Positions 49,442 through 61,600 are shown, counted from the first letter of the stretch. The stretch is 64,000 bases of DNA from Myotis daubentonii (GCF_963259705.1 NC_081847.1:69089754-69153753), one strand, 5' to 3'. Notes: generated by a model from the letters alone, not told the origin. Numbers and translations: made by a program.

Positions 49442-49809
49442 CAGAGGCAGAGCTGCCTCAAACAGATTGTCAAACTGCAGCGGGAAGGCCGGGGAGGGTT
49501 GGGGGGCAGGAGGTAGGGGGGTAAGAGATCAACTAAAGGACTTGTATGCATGCATATAAGCATAACCAATGGACATAAGACACTGGGGAATAGGGGAGGC
49601 TAGGGGACTGTCTAGGGCGGGGGGATAAAATGGACACATATGTAATACCCTTTGTAATACTTTAAGCAATAATAAAAAAAATAATAAAAAAAATAAAATA
49701 ACATTTGATTATTAATGTCTAAGGCTTTGAATGAGCCTTTCAAATTGATTGCAATCTTGTTCTTTTGGCATGTCAATGCCTATATTAAAATATTTTGCCT
49801 TAAAAAAAA
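49442..49809 (+). mobile_element. 5'-truncated L1 insertion with 3' transduction
   Basis: Flanked by a 16-bp target-site duplication AAGAAATAAGTATCAC (49426-49441, 49810-49825). It contains bat L1 3'UTR (49442 to about 49700, with AATAAA at 49671), then about 100 bp of non-L1 sequence, an ATTAAA at 49784, and a second poly(A) tract at 49802-49811. No coding capacity. Confidence 0.85.
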
Positions 49810-50575
49810 AAGAAATAAGTATCACTATATCATTATTAACTAATGCCAGTTCTTTACCCGTTGTTTTCCCACTAATGTCCTTTTCCCTCTTCTAGGATCC
49901 CAGCCAGGGAACCCCATTACATCTTGTCATCTTGTCTCTTTAAGTTCCTCTGAGATGCGATAGTTTCTCAGACTCTTTTCCTTGGTTTTGATGACAATCT
50001 AAAGGAGTAGTAGTCAGGAATTTTGTAGACTGTCGCTCAACTGGGACTTGTCTGATGTTTTTCTCATGGTTGGACTGGGCTTATGAGTTTCGGGAAGGAA
50101 GATCACGGAGGTGAAATGCCATTCTCATCACAGCATATCAGGGTTCATGCTACACACACGACCTCTCGCTGTTGATGTTGACCTTGCTCACCTGGCTCAG
50201 GAGTGTGGGTCAGGTCTCCCCACCGTGAAGTTATCCCCGCACTGTTCCACATTACACTCTTTGGAGGGAAGTCACTATGCAAAGTGACTCCACCGTTAAG
50301 GGTGGAGGATCTAAATAAATTATCTGGAGTTTTTCTGTATGGAAGTTTATTTCCCCACGCCATGTTTATGGGGTGTCTTCCCTGCCCCAGCCTTACAATT
50401 AGCCTTTTTTTTTTTTTTTTTAAGGATCCCTGGTTCTTTTTACTGGAAAATGGTATTAGAAACCAAGATCTGGGCGGTGGGTGTGCTTGTTGCTACAGGC
50501 TTCTGGCTTCTGAGCCCTCTCTAGCCACAGAGCAAGGTCTCCAGTTTTGCTTTTTAAAAAAACTATGAAACATGG

Positions 50576-50756
50576 GGCCCTGGGAGTGTAGCTCGGTTGG
50601 TTAGAGCATCGTCCTGATATGCCAAGGTTGCAGGTTCTATCCCTAGTCAGGGCACCTACAAGAATCAACCAAAGGATGCAGAAATAGGTGCAACAACAAA
50701 TCGATGTTTCTCTCTCTTCCCCCCGCCCTCTAAAATAAATAAATAAACATGTAAAA
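50576..50756 (+). mobile_element. tRNA-derived SINE, older subtype
   Basis: tRNA-like head TGTAGCTCGGTTGGTTAGAG, with a B-box-like GGTTGCAGGTTCTATCC, body CGATGTTTCTCTCTCTTCC and tail AAATAAATAAATAAAC. Not a functional tRNA gene. Confidence 0.8.
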
Positions 50757-51779
50757 TTATGAAACAGGGTGAATGTACCCACTTCAGGTGTGTTACGAGG
50801 CATGTGGCAGGCCTACTAGCTGGTCCCAGTTAGGGTCCAGACCACTTTTCACCAGAGGTCTGAGACGGAAGCACAGACAGGCTCCAAGTGGAATCATGTT
50901 CAGAGTCACAGGGCACCAGAGGAGCTATCTGAAGAGTTGCAGGGATTGTGTATTTGTCATGTGCTCAAAGTCCTAAAGATTTAGGTTCAGGGCGACAGTG
51001 GTCTCATAAAATGCGTGGGAGAGGATTCAATTTTTTTCTTTGCTCTGTAGTTTGTGCAAGATGAGATTTATCCTTTCCTCCAGTGTCGGGTGGACTCATG
51101 TTTAAAACTAGCTGGTGCCTTTTTTCGGATTACATCCTTAACTACCATTTCAAATTCCTCATGATCACTGGTTTAATTTATTTTTAAATTCCCTCTTGAG
51201 TTAATTTTGGTAATTTATATCTTCCTGAAAAGTGTCCCCTTCATCTAGGTTTTCAAACTCATTGGTTATAATATTGTACATGGTATTCTCATAATTTTAA
51301 AATAAGAATCTCCCCTGAATCTGTAGTGATGTCCAGCCTTTCATTCTGAATGTTGTTTATCACCCATCCCTTCCTTTTCTTCTCTCTTTTATTTCCTGTT
51401 CATGCTTGCCAAAGGCTTCACGACCTTCACAGTCTTTTTCAATGACCAGTTCTTATTCGTTTTCCTGTTTTTCTAATAAATGTAATTTAAGGCTGGACGT
51501 GTCTGTCTGGACCATCCTTTATCTGCATCCGCAGGTCTGGATATGCAGTGTGCTCACTGTTGCTCATTTCTGAACAGTAAGTTCAGTGACTAATATTTAT
51601 CAAACAAACCCTTTTCTGATGAAGCTGGTGACAGCCAGGGTTTCCCCAGCCTGCCCTCCTGTGGTCCGATCCCATTACTTTTTGTCCTTGGCTGCCTGGA
51701 GACACAACTGCAGAAAGGAAATCGTTGACAAATTTGCTCGAGAAAAATGACCCTTGTCAGGGCCCAGATGGGCTCTCTG

Positions 51780-52050
51780 GCCATCCCTCCTTCGAGGCAA
51801 GTATATTTTTAAGTGCGATTGCTTAATGCTGCTGCTCGGCTAGCCCGAGAGGGGCCCGCTCCCTGGAGGGGAACCGGGCCATCTTTCTTGTGTTGTCTAA
51901 ATGTTTAACTTATCTTAAGAGCATTAAAGAGGCCGAGGGCGGCACTGCATTAATGGCCAGTTGGGCAGGACGCCTTGGAGCGCAGCTCAGCGCTGACACG
52001 GTGAAATATTACCCGCCCTGATAGCTCCTGCAGAACGGTCAATCACGCCG
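51780..52050. promoter_or_regulatory. Candidate conserved non-coding element in EYA2 intron
   Basis: Repeat-free stretch with several homeodomain-type cores (GCATTAATGG, TCAATCACG) and GATA-like CTTATCT/TGATAG. The claim is an inference from composition and lack of repeats; no conservation data are available here. Confidence 0.25.
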
Positions 52051-52344
52051 CCCAGACCCCAGCCACTCCGCGTCCCTCCAGAGTCCTTCCCAACGCTCCA
52101 GCGCATGTGGAAACCTCCCCCTCCAGCCTGCCGCCCGCCTGGCCACCCCGGAATTGGACCAGAGGTGCCTCCTGCTGAGCCCTTTCGGTTAATCTTGTTT
52201 CTTACGAAGGACTCTTTCCTTCCACTCACTCTGCTGACCTGCGCTCATTCTCTGCTCCGCAGTGCATCTGAAAACTACCTCCCAAGGAGAACAAATGCCT
52301 CAGCTGAGCAGTCAGCTCGGCCAGGGACCAAATCTGCACGCGAG

Positions 52345-52510
52345 CTAGGTGACCCTGGGAAAACGACCTCTTTGGGCCTCAGTTTCCTCACCTTTAAAAC
52401 AGAGATCGAAAAAATCTCCATTGCAGGGTTGTTGTGAGGATCAGTGAGAAAATGCATGTGTGATGCCTGGCACGGGGTAAGAGCTCAATACATGTCAGTG
52501 CTGGGCAAGT
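52345..52510 (+). repeat. MIR
   Basis: Contains CTTTGGGCCTCAGTTTCCTC, GCAGGGTTGTTGTGAGGATC and AAGAGCTCAATACATGTC. Followed directly by a second MIR-like piece at 52510-52640. Confidence 0.75.
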
Positions 52511-53084
52511 CAGCCTCTTGGTGCCTCAGTTTTCCCACCTCTGAAATGGGGACATACAGCAGTATTTACCTCCGGTGGCTGTTTGTAAAGGTTAAATGAA
52601 TGCGTGCAGCTGAGCTCTCAGTACATGTCAGCTGTGGTTGTGTTTGTTATCCCCTCTGTACCCTCCACTCAGCTCCAATGGCAGGCCACGTCCCCCTTTC
52701 TAGAAATGCCTTCAGATCTTTGCTCACCTTCAGGGTGGGGAGTGAGGGGCTTTCTCCGTTCAGTGTGGTTTTGGTGGTTGTTATTTGTGGTACTTTTGTT
52801 TTGCATATACAATGCGAAGATCTGACTCAGGAGGAGTTTCCCATCTCTCACCCGCCTTCTACGTTTACGCTGGGAATTTCTCCTCCCCTTGCTGTCAGTG
52901 CTTGCTTGTCCTCCTCCAGGCTTCCTGGCTACTCCATCCATCCCTGCTCTTCCTTTGATCCCACCCTCTACAGCACTGTGTAAGGCTAGATTTCCTGTTG
53001 GGGATCTTCTTTCTCCGACCAGATGGCAATCATTTTCCCTGGGAAAATCCACAGCATAGCAAGTAGGTACGTGCAAGGACTATG

Positions 53085-53185
53085 GGGCCAGGCCACACGT
53101 GCCTGAATGTTGCCACTGCCATCTGTGTGACTTTGGGCTGCTCACTTATCCTCTCTGTGCCTCAGTTTCTTCACCTGTAAAATGG
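53085..53185 (+). repeat. MIR-like relic
   Basis: Contains TCCTCTCTGTGCCTCAGTTT, CTTCACCTGTAAAATGGG. Truncated by the LTR at 53187. Confidence 0.7.
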
Positions 53186-53186
53186 G

Positions 53187-53558
53187 TGTTATGGAGTGCA
53201 TTTTGTAGTCCCCAGTATGGCTGTATTTGGGGATGGGACCTCTAAGGAAGTAATTACGGTCAAATGAGGTCATAAGGGTGGGGGCCATGACCTCACAGGA
53301 TTAGTGTCCTTTTATTAAGAAACATTAGAGCTCTCTCTCTCTCCCTCTCTGCACAGACACTGAGGAAAGACCAGGTGGAGACATAGCAGGAAGGTGACCT
53401 TCTACAAGCCAGGAAGAGAGTCCTCACCAGAAACCAGATTTGCAGGCACCAGAATCTGGGAGTTTTGCCCCCAGAACTGTAAGAAAATTAATTTGTGTTG
53501 TATATGCATCCAGTCTGTGGTTATTTTGTTATGATAGCCCGAGCAGATCAATACAATG
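53187..53558 (+). mobile_element. MaLR-type solo LTR (MLT1-like)
   Basis: Starts TGTTATGGAGTGCATTTTG, includes GGTCATAAGGGTGGGGGCC and GGAAGGTGACCTTCTACAAG, and ends GTCTGTGGTTATTTTGTTAT with CCGAGCAGATCAATAC. No internal retroviral sequence, so it is a solo LTR or fragment. Confidence 0.65.
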
Positions 53559-56343
53559 GGGATAATAATAGTGAGGATTGTTAATATATAAACTGCTCAA
53601 GACAGTGCCCGGCACATAGTAACTTCTCAGTGAATCTCAGCTATGACTACTGTTATCACCATCATAACTGAAAATACAGTCCATCTTGTCTTTGATATGC
53701 CTCCCTGGCTCTCCTCCTGAGTGCCTGGGAGCCTGGGGACCCCTGATTTAACGCAGATACCTGTTTCCATCCTTGCCTCCTCTGGTCTGTTCTCCACCCA
53801 GCAGCCAGAGGGAGCCTCTAAACCGTAAATCAGATCATAAGGCTGCCCTGCTCAAAACCCTCCAATAGCTTTTTGTCATCCTTAGAATATTATCCAAAGC
53901 CTAACAGCCCAATGATGGCACAAAGACCCCACGGGATCTGCCTATAACCCCCGTTGATCACCACAATCCTTCCTGTTCCTTCTGCTCCAACTACCATGTT
54001 CATGTAACCTACCCCAGGGCCTTTGCACTGCTATTCTTGTGGCCTGACACACTCTTCATCCAGATTCTCACCTCCTTCCCATCTCTGCTTGGATGTCAAA
54101 GAAGCCTTATGTGGATAAGCCAAGAAAAATAACAGCCCTTGTAGCCATCACCTCCCTGACTCAGCTGGCCTCCCTTTGGAGCCCTCACTCTGACATTATA
54201 TATGCAGTTGCTTATGGTCCGCTTCCCCGGCTGGAAGGTCAGTGCCTTGAGGGTGGGGATCTTGCCGTGTTTGTTTGCCTCTGAATCCACAGCACTTAGG
54301 GCAGGGCTAACAGAGGGTGATTCTCCCGAAATGGCTGCTGACCTCCTATTTGCAGCCGGGCGGCAGGCTCAGGGTAGAAACGGTCTGACTTTGTTCCCTA
54401 AACCGACCATCCTGCGGGAGTCTGGCCTCCACTGGGCTCCCACAGGCCTTGGGCCTCTCCGCAACCCCAGTGGCCTCCCTGGGAGCCACAGGAGGCTGCC
54501 TTTAGATTTCTACAGGACTCCCTGCACCAGCAAGCGGTATGTTTTCACTTATGTGAGTCTTAACTTCTCCATCGTGTAACATGGCTTCAATCCTGCCGAG
54601 ATGCCCTGGGGGCTTCTGGCACTGGGGACATTTTTGAAAAATTTAGAGAATAAAAACAAACTGGTTTCCCCGAGCAGCTCCAGCTGGTAATTAAGGTCCT
54701 TCTCCAGGAGGTGCCACCTTGCCTTCGGGCGGGGAGGAACAGGAGGGCAAGACGCTGAGGCATGGCTCCAAACACACGCCAATCCCGCAAAATACCTGCT
54801 CCGAGCCTCAGGGTCAACCAAGACTGACAAATGCCTACTGTGTGTCTGGCGTTTTTACTTCATGGGAGCTTCAGACTCGTAGATCTACCTGTCCATTTGG
54901 TATCTCAAACCCCATGTGCCCTTGACAGAAGGATGGACTTCCCCACTGCACGCCCCCGTCTTCCCTGTGTGGCCCATCTCAGAAATGGCACCATCGCCCA
55001 GGTCGGACCAAGCCCAGGAGTCCCTCTGGCTCCTCTCTCTCCTCATCCCCACACCTAGCCCATCAGCAAGCCCTCTGGGCTTCACCTCCATCCCAGAGGC
55101 CACCTCTTCTTCCCACCTTGATCCAACCCATTTTTCCTCTTTTGCTTGGACAACAGCAATATCTCCTTCTGGTCTTCCTGCCTCCACCTTTCCCCTCCTA
55201 TTGCTCATTCTCCATGTAGTAGCCAGAATGGTCTTTTAAAAACATAAACCAGGCCATGGGCACCCCCAGCCCCATGGCTGTCCACAGTACTTACAGATAA
55301 ATGGATGTCTGTGACCATGTCGGCCCGCGCCGAGGGCTCCAGGCTCATCTATCCCACCGATCCCGCACTCCCTCACTCACTGCTCTCAGGTGGCCTCCCT
55401 GACCCCAGATGATTCCACACGGGTGCTCACCTCAGGGCTCTGCACCTGTTGCTCCCACCTCCCTCGATCTCCACCCTGCCAGTCCTGCCGGCTCAAGTGG
55501 CACCTCCTCCAGAGGCATTCCTGGCCCCCTGAGAATGCTGGCCACCACCCTGCCCCCTCGCACCCACCGCTCACTATCACATCTCCTTGTTTTATTTTTT
55601 CACACCCTTTTCACTGCCACAAATCCTCCTGCTTATGGATGTGTTTGGGTGTTCACTGCCGGGGCCAGGGACATTCTGGGTGAACCAGACAGACGCGGTC
55701 CGCGCTCAGGAAACTGACATTCTCAGGAGGAGACGGGGCACAGCCAAACCTTCGTTCCCACTTCGAGGACCAGGAGCCTCCATGTTCTGGGTCAGGTGAG
55801 CTGGGTTTCCTTCGCCGCCTGCAGCCGGGAGGCCCTGACTATGCCGGGCTCCACAGCACTTGCCGAGTTCACCCGCCGTGCTTGTTTTGTACCCTGCTTT
55901 ACTCTTCGTTTCTCTCCCTCCCTCTCCCTCCTCTTCCGTTCCTCCCCCTCTCTCTTTTACCCCCCAAGACACGAGGGGCCATTTCAAGAGAAGCCTGAAC
56001 ACTGTCTTTGGCTAGGGCCTGGGCCTGGATGCTACTGGCATTCTCTTGCTTCATCAACACGTTTCCACCTCAGTCCTCTCTTTGAAACACATGGTGGGCA
56101 GAGAGCAATTCCTCGTCACAGACAGGAGGGCCGAGGCCCAAGCGGCCTGCCTAGACTGCACAGAGCGCAGACGGACGCTTTCAGTGAGGACTGGCCCCCT
56201 GGGCCCCGGGGGCTGCAGGCCGGGAAGGTAACCGGAGTCCTTTCCTGATGGTGAACAACAGTAAGTGACCTGGCTGGTCGATGGGTCTGGAACTCGGAGC
56301 CTTTATATTTCTGCTTCACGGTTTAGTCCCCAGTGATTTCCCC

Positions 56344-56370
56344 GGGGGGGGGGGGGGCGGGGAGGGGGGG
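56344..56370 (+). other. Poly-G tract, G-quadruplex candidate
   Basis: A run of about 13 G, then GGGGAGGGGGGG, interrupted only by C and A. Prone to length variation and assembly error. Confidence 0.6.
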
Positions 56371-56859
56371 AGATATTCCTACTAGGATCAGTAAAATTGT
56401 TCTTTCACAAGCAGTTTTATTTTAGGTTGCCCTTATTTTTCAATCTGGTAAACCAACAATGAGAATATAGTTGATAAAGCCAGATCCCTACCTCACTCCT
56501 CTGATCAGCCAAAATAACCCTTTTCACCTTGGAGAAAGCTGCCTGCCCTTTCTTTGGGGGAGGTAAGCAATGCATGATATTTCCCTCTTTGCTTTGGCTG
56601 CCAGGAAGCTCAGGGATTAACTCTGAACTTCACTTCAATAGTTAGCTTGAGCTGGATTTTTGGGGTACAATGCCTTACCCTAGCTTTCTATTCCTTTGCT
56701 GTAGTAGTTCCACTGAAAATACGTTTTCCATGTGAAATTATGTCCAAACCGTTTTGACACAGGCTGGATATAAGCAAATGAATTCAATTGATTTCTGAAG
56801 CGCCTCTCCCCCTGTGTCCTATCTCCTTTGAAGGTTGCTTAGGGGCACAGAAGCAGATA

Positions 56860-57150
56860 CTTTAAGTCCCTCTGCTTGCTCCCTCTCTTTGTAAAACATG
56901 TTTTCAGGGGAATGTAAATTGTTTGTAAAACCTTCCATCCTGGCCCACTGCTAATTATTACTGACCCAGGAGGATCTGTACTAATTTGCCTTAATCAACT
57001 TATTAAATAGCAAATTCCAGGAGGAAGACACGCTGCAGCCTTTATTGGATTAGTAAGGCTGCCAGGGGACGTCGCCGCTCGAGCAGAGAGAAAGGCCCAT
57101 TAACTGCTCAGGGACGCTGGGAGATAATCCGGTCAAGTGTGTTTTCAATA
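56860..57150. promoter_or_regulatory. Candidate conserved non-coding element near EYA2 exon
   Basis: Repeat-free sequence with clustered AT-rich homeodomain-type cores (CTAATTATTACTG, CCTTAATCAACTTATTA, GGATTAGTAAGG, GATAATCCGG). It lies 170-460 bp to the 3' side of the exon at 57323. Inference only. Confidence 0.25.
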
Positions 57151-57322
57151 AGCTGTCGCTGGCCATAGTTTTGTGCCTTTTTGGGGGTTGCTAGCACAAG
57201 TTTCTAGCCTCCAAAGGAAAAAGGCGGGGGGAGGGGGGGAAGAAAAGGCAGCATCTCCTCCCCCAAACCAGACGTAGGGGGTTACATATGGCGAATATGA
57301 AACAAAATAAGCAATCCCAAAC

Positions 57323-57412
57323 CTCCAGGTCATTGAAGAACAGGTGCGTGTCCGCAAGGTTGAAGATCATTTCTTCCATCATCAGGCCGATGCGCACGGA
57401 CGTCGTGGTGTC
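57323..57412 (-). CDS. EYA2: EYA2 coding exon: Eya-domain helices
   Basis: A 90-nt exon, phase 0 at both ends. The acceptor is CTGGCAG|GAC and the donor is GAG|GTTTGG, which lacks the usual GTRAGT and so looks weak. It encodes [20 protein letters not shown] then [10 protein letters not shown]. In Eya proteins this helical insertion lies after the DxD nucleophile motif and before the remainder of the HAD fold. Confidence 0.95.
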
Positions 57413-57849
57413 CTGCCAGAAGGAAGAGGGAGGGTCACGTGTGAGTGAGCCTTGTCATGACAGCCTCCCTCTCCCTCCTGTCCCACCTCCGAAAGGCCTT
57501 TCCTCAGCCGCAGGGCCCGCACCCGGCCTAGGTCGTGTCTCCGCGTGGGGTCAGGGTGCTAACGTTACACAGCTTCTGCGATTTCCCTTCTAGTTTTTCA
57601 TCACTTGTGTTTACCCTCTTAGTATTCCAACCTCCCCAGATGCCCCTGGATTTGCAACCGTGTTCAGTGTTGCAAGGACCAGAGTGGCTCTAATAGAGAG
57701 GGCCCTGGGACATGTGTCTTCAGGGAGGCCGAGAGATTTCGGGAAGGCAGTATAAACCACGTATTATCTACTGGTGATCGAGGATGCTGGCTCTCTCTCT
57801 ACAACAATCTCTCTGTGGAGGCTGCCTTATTCCTCCTGGTGTTTTATTT

Positions 57850-58073
57850 TTATTTTTTTAAAATATATTTTATTGATTTTTTACAGAGAGGAAGGGAGAG
57901 AGATAAAGAGTCAGAAACATCGATGAGAGAGAAACATCGATCAGCTGCCTCCTGCACATTCCCTACCAGGGATGTACCCGAAACCCAAGTACATGCCCTT
58001 GACCGGAATCGAACCTGGGACCTTCCAGTCCGCAGGCCGACGCTCTATCCACTGAGCCAAACCGGTTTCGGCC
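57850..58073 (-). mobile_element. Ves SINE
   Basis: Full-length reverse copy. Tail AAAATATATTTTATTG, body CGATCAGCTGCCTCCTGC, head ending GCCAAACCGGTTTCGGC. Confidence 0.93.
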
Positions 58074-58494
58074 CTCCTGGTGTTTTAAATGTCACTGGCA
58101 CCTAACAATGGAGATTCATTTAAAAAACAAACACGCAAACAGAACCCACTATGGTGCCTCCATACCAGGGCCAACGGGGCAGCCATCAGAACAATGAAGT
58201 CACGCTGGTGCTGCTGACATGAAACTGTCATGAAGAAATATGCTATGAAGGGACAGAAGCCGGTTATGTCACAGTATCTGTGGGGAGCACACTGGACAAC
58301 ACACAACACATCACTCCCCGCCTCTTGTCTACACACATGGCGTGTAGACTGCACTACCCTTCACCCATATCTGGGATCCCTTCCTGAAGAGTCTCCCTGT
58401 AGGAGGTGATGTCTACCAGGGGTTGGCAAACTAAATCTCACCTGTGGCCTGCTTTTGTATGGCTCTTGAGCTAAGAATGATTTCTGCATTGAAA

Positions 58495-58720
58495 CTTTTT
58501 TTTTTTTTTTTTTTTTTTGTTGAGAGAGAGAGAGAGGAAGGGAGAGGGAGAGAGAGAGAAACATCAATGCAAGAGTGGGACATTGATTGGCCACCTCCTG
58601 CACATCTTCCCCTGGGGATTGAGCCTGCAACCTGGGCATGTGCCCTGACTGGGCATCGAATCAGGCAACCTTTTGGTGCATGGGACGATGCTCAACCAAC
58701 TGAGCCACACCAGCCAGGCT
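58495..58720 (-). mobile_element. Ves SINE with long T-run (A-tail)
   Basis: On the + strand it starts with a T run of about 23 (the poly(A) tail of the - strand copy), then GA tracts, and ends GAGCCACACCAGCCAGGC. The long uninterrupted tail suggests a fairly recent insertion. Confidence 0.9.
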
Positions 58721-58889
58721 GATTTCTGCAGTTTTTGACAGTGTTTGTCTATGGCTACTTTTGTGCCTTGAAGGCAGAGGAGAGTCACTGCAACAGTAGT
58801 TGCTCTATGTCCCGCAGAGCCTAACATATTTACCATCTGGCTATTCCCAGTCTGCTGGCCGGATGTAGACCATCCCAACTGAACTCAGG

Positions 58890-59175
58890 TGTGATCACGT
58901 GACTTGCTTTGGCCAATGATATCTGAGCAGAAGTAATGTTTCACTTCTGGTCAGAAGCTTTAAGAGGCAAGTGCATGGTTTGCTCTGCTTTCTCTGTTCC
59001 CACTTCACAAGACTAAGTGCTCCAGATAAAAGCTACCCTGACAGGCTGGGTTCTAGAATAAAGATGATATGTGTCGGGGCTGCAACAGATCACAGTGGAC
59101 ATGTATCATAAATGAGAGGTCGATGAGATGTGGGGGATGTTTGTTACTGTAGCATAACCTCACGGATCCAAACTG
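58890..59175 (+). repeat. Unnamed interspersed repeat, copy 3
   Basis: Same phrase order as 36150-36420: TGACTTGCTTTGGCCAATG, AGCAGAAGTAATGT, CACTTCTGG, then an end with GTTTGTTACTGTAGC. Most complete of the three. Confidence 0.5.
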
Positions 59176-59199
59176 ATACATGTGGGAAATATGCAGCAT

Positions 59200-59375
59200 C
59201 AGGTTTCTCAAACCTGGCTGCACACTGCAATGATGTGAGGAGCATTGAAAAATCTGAGGCTCAGTACCCCACACCTGTAAAGTCAGAATCGCTGAGGGTG
59301 AGGTCTGGGCATTGGGAATGTTGAAAGCTCCCCTGTGTGATTTCAATGTGCAGCCAAGGTTAAGAACCACTGATC
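59200..59375. mobile_element. MER5-like hAT-Charlie relic
   Basis: GGTTTCTCAAACCTGGCTGC at the left and GCCAAGGTTAAGAACCACTG at the right; inverted ends diverged. Older than the fold-back copy at 33521. Confidence 0.7.
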
Positions 59376-59399
59376 TAAAAGGATATACACATTTAGGCA

Positions 59400-59600
59400 T
59401 ATTCCTGGTTAATATCTATTACATGTTTTCTCTGTGCCACTTTATAAATATTAACATTTAATTCACACAAAGCACTATTATTTTCCCATTTTACAGACGA
59501 GAAAACTGAGGCTCACACAGGTTAGGTAACTGCCTCGAGCTCACATGGCTAGGAAGGGATAGGATCTGAACCCAGGAAATCTGGTTCTAGAGCAGCACTG
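59400..59600 (+). repeat. MIR
   Basis: Contains TTTTACAGACGAGAAAACTG, AGGCTCACACAGGTTAGGTA and ACCCAGGAAATCTGGTTCTA, in MIR order. Confidence 0.75.
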
Positions 59601-60818
59601 CTTTTGAGGAGGTCTTGGAGGGGCCGGGGATGGGGTGCAAAGGGGACCTTGTACTGTCACTCTGTATACCTCTCTTTCTGTTTGATTTTTTTTTTTTTTA
59701 CTGAAAGGCTGTATTACTCCTATTATAAAAATAAAAATTAACAACATCCACCCTTTTTGACCCTTAAAAAAAAAGGGAAAGAAAGTGTAGCTGGTGATCT
59801 CAGCTTCACACACACCACTGTGAAACATGAAGTCCAGGCACGCAGCCATTAGGGGAAACACCTCATCAGGGTCCCAACCGCCAAAGCTTAGCACTCCGAG
59901 TCCTGGCTGGACGTCGCGGGGTAGAGGACTCAGTGAAAAACGAAGAGAAAATGAGGAAAACAAACTTTTCAGGGCCAAGGAGGGAAGCACTGTGTGACCT
60001 GGGAAAAGGTTTGTGGGGTGTTTTCACACATTACTCACACCCAAACCATTTCACCTCTGCAAACTTGCACATTCCTTGTAGGCCAGGCTGTCTGAACACC
60101 GAACCACCAATGGCCAGCCCTCGATGCACTGACAGGAAGCGAGAGGACGCTGCCATCCACACTCAACCGCTGAAAGGACTGACTGAGAAAATGTCAACTC
60201 CCAGGCCAGCACATAAAACAGGAAAAGTAATTATTGTGTACAAAATGGCTTATCTGTGAAACATATTTGTGTAGTTACAAGAAGGCAAATACTCTATGTT
60301 GATAAAGTGATGATTTATTGATATTGGGAGGAGGTGAAGAGAAGGCTGCCATGGGTGTGATGGGGGCAAGGATGAGAAAAAAGAGCTGAATTCTTGTCTT
60401 CTAGTTTGGGAAGCCAGAGATCATGCCTTAAATAGACAAAAAGAAAAACCAAGAAGTAGTAACACAAGTAGGTTACTTAGAAATTTGGAGGTAAATACCA
60501 AAAGAATCAGCAAGCGTTGAAAGTTGTCACCTCTAGGCAGAAAGAAAGGGGGGTGGCACTGGGGACTGCTGTTTTTATTATATTTCCCTTTGGAGGACTA
60601 TCTGAGTTTTAAACTATATGCATATATTTCTTGGATTAAAAAACTAAATTTAAAAAAAACACATTCTCAGTAATTGCACTTTTCATTATCTATCCTAGAA
60701 AAAAACCCATACATGTGAGCAAGGAACACGTAAAAAGATGTTCATTACAGAATTGTTTATAAATAGCCAAAGAATTGCTTGTCCAGCCAAAGGAGATTAG
60801 AGAAATGAAATCTCTCTC

Positions 60819-61000
60819 TCTATAAAAGTCTAAGTGACCAAATGACCGAACGACCGTTTGACCGGTCACTATGATGGGCACTGACCACCAGGGGGCAGAT
60901 GCTCAATGCACACATCCTCCAAGGGGTCTCAGATTGTAAGAGGGCGCAGGCCAGGCTGAGGGATCCCACCGGTGCACGAATTCATGCACTAGGCCTCTAG
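60819..61000 (+). mobile_element. HeliBat-type Helitron, internally deleted
   Basis: 182 bp. The eroded 5' end lies in a CT run; then CACTGACCACCAGGGGGCAG. The 3' hairpin (GTGCACGAATTCATGCAC, one mismatch) is followed by AGGCCTCTAG and host T. Much shorter than the copies near 43.6 kb. Confidence 0.9.
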
Positions 61001-61379
61001 TAGTAGTATATTCAACAATAGAAAACCAAATTCAATGGAAAGAAATGAATCTGACTTCCATGTATTGACATGGATACACACAAAAAATATTATTGTGTGA
61101 AAGAGCAGTAATCTTCTAAAAGTTATACACTGAATATTATTACCATATATTAGAAACACATAAAATGTTCTTACATATTTTCCATGGGCACTTACATATT
61201 TATAAATATCAGAAAGGTTATACCTAGAGTCAGAACAGCAATTACTCCTGGCAGACAGAGAGGAAGGAACAGGAATTGGAGGTGATGATCAAAGTAAACC
61301 AGCATTATCTAGAATATTCTAAATTTTTTTAAAAGAGAAGGGATTCAAATAGTTATTGTATAATTAAAAATTAAAGTAA

Positions 61380-61600
61380 CCCTAGCTGGCGTGGCTCAGT
61401 TGGTTGGGTGTCATTGCATGCATCGAAAGGTTGCCGGTTCGATTCCTGGTCAGGGCACATGCCTTGATTTTGGGCTCAATCCCCAGTAGGGGGTGTGCTG
61501 CCCATCAATGCTTCACTCTGGCATTAATGCTCCTCTCTCTCCCTCTCCATTCCTTTCTCTCTGAAAAATAAATAAATAAAAATAAATAAAGAAAACAAAA
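61380..61600 (+). mobile_element. Ves SINE
   Basis: Forward orientation: CCCTAGCTGGCGTGGCTC head, GGTTCGATTCCTGGTCAG B-box region, CCCCAGTAGGGGGTGTGC body and AAATAAATAAATAAA tail. Confidence 0.92.

Larger units (their letters stand above)
45383..57322 (-). other. EYA2 intron, 11.9 kb
   Basis: Repeats listed separately (L1, LTR, MIR, SINE). Stretches with no recognised repeat include 51000-52340 and 54300-57300, some with homeodomain-type AT motifs. No exon found between the coding exons at 45382 and 57323. Confidence 0.75.

Noticed and set aside
50576..50650. Possible tRNA gene
   Set aside because: tRNA-like boxes belong to a SINE with a body and A-rich tail; cloverleaf not complete.
46262..53558. 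Possible endogenous retrovirus
   Set aside because: The two LTR-like pieces are MaLR-type and far apart, with no gag, pol or env between them; solo LTR relics only.
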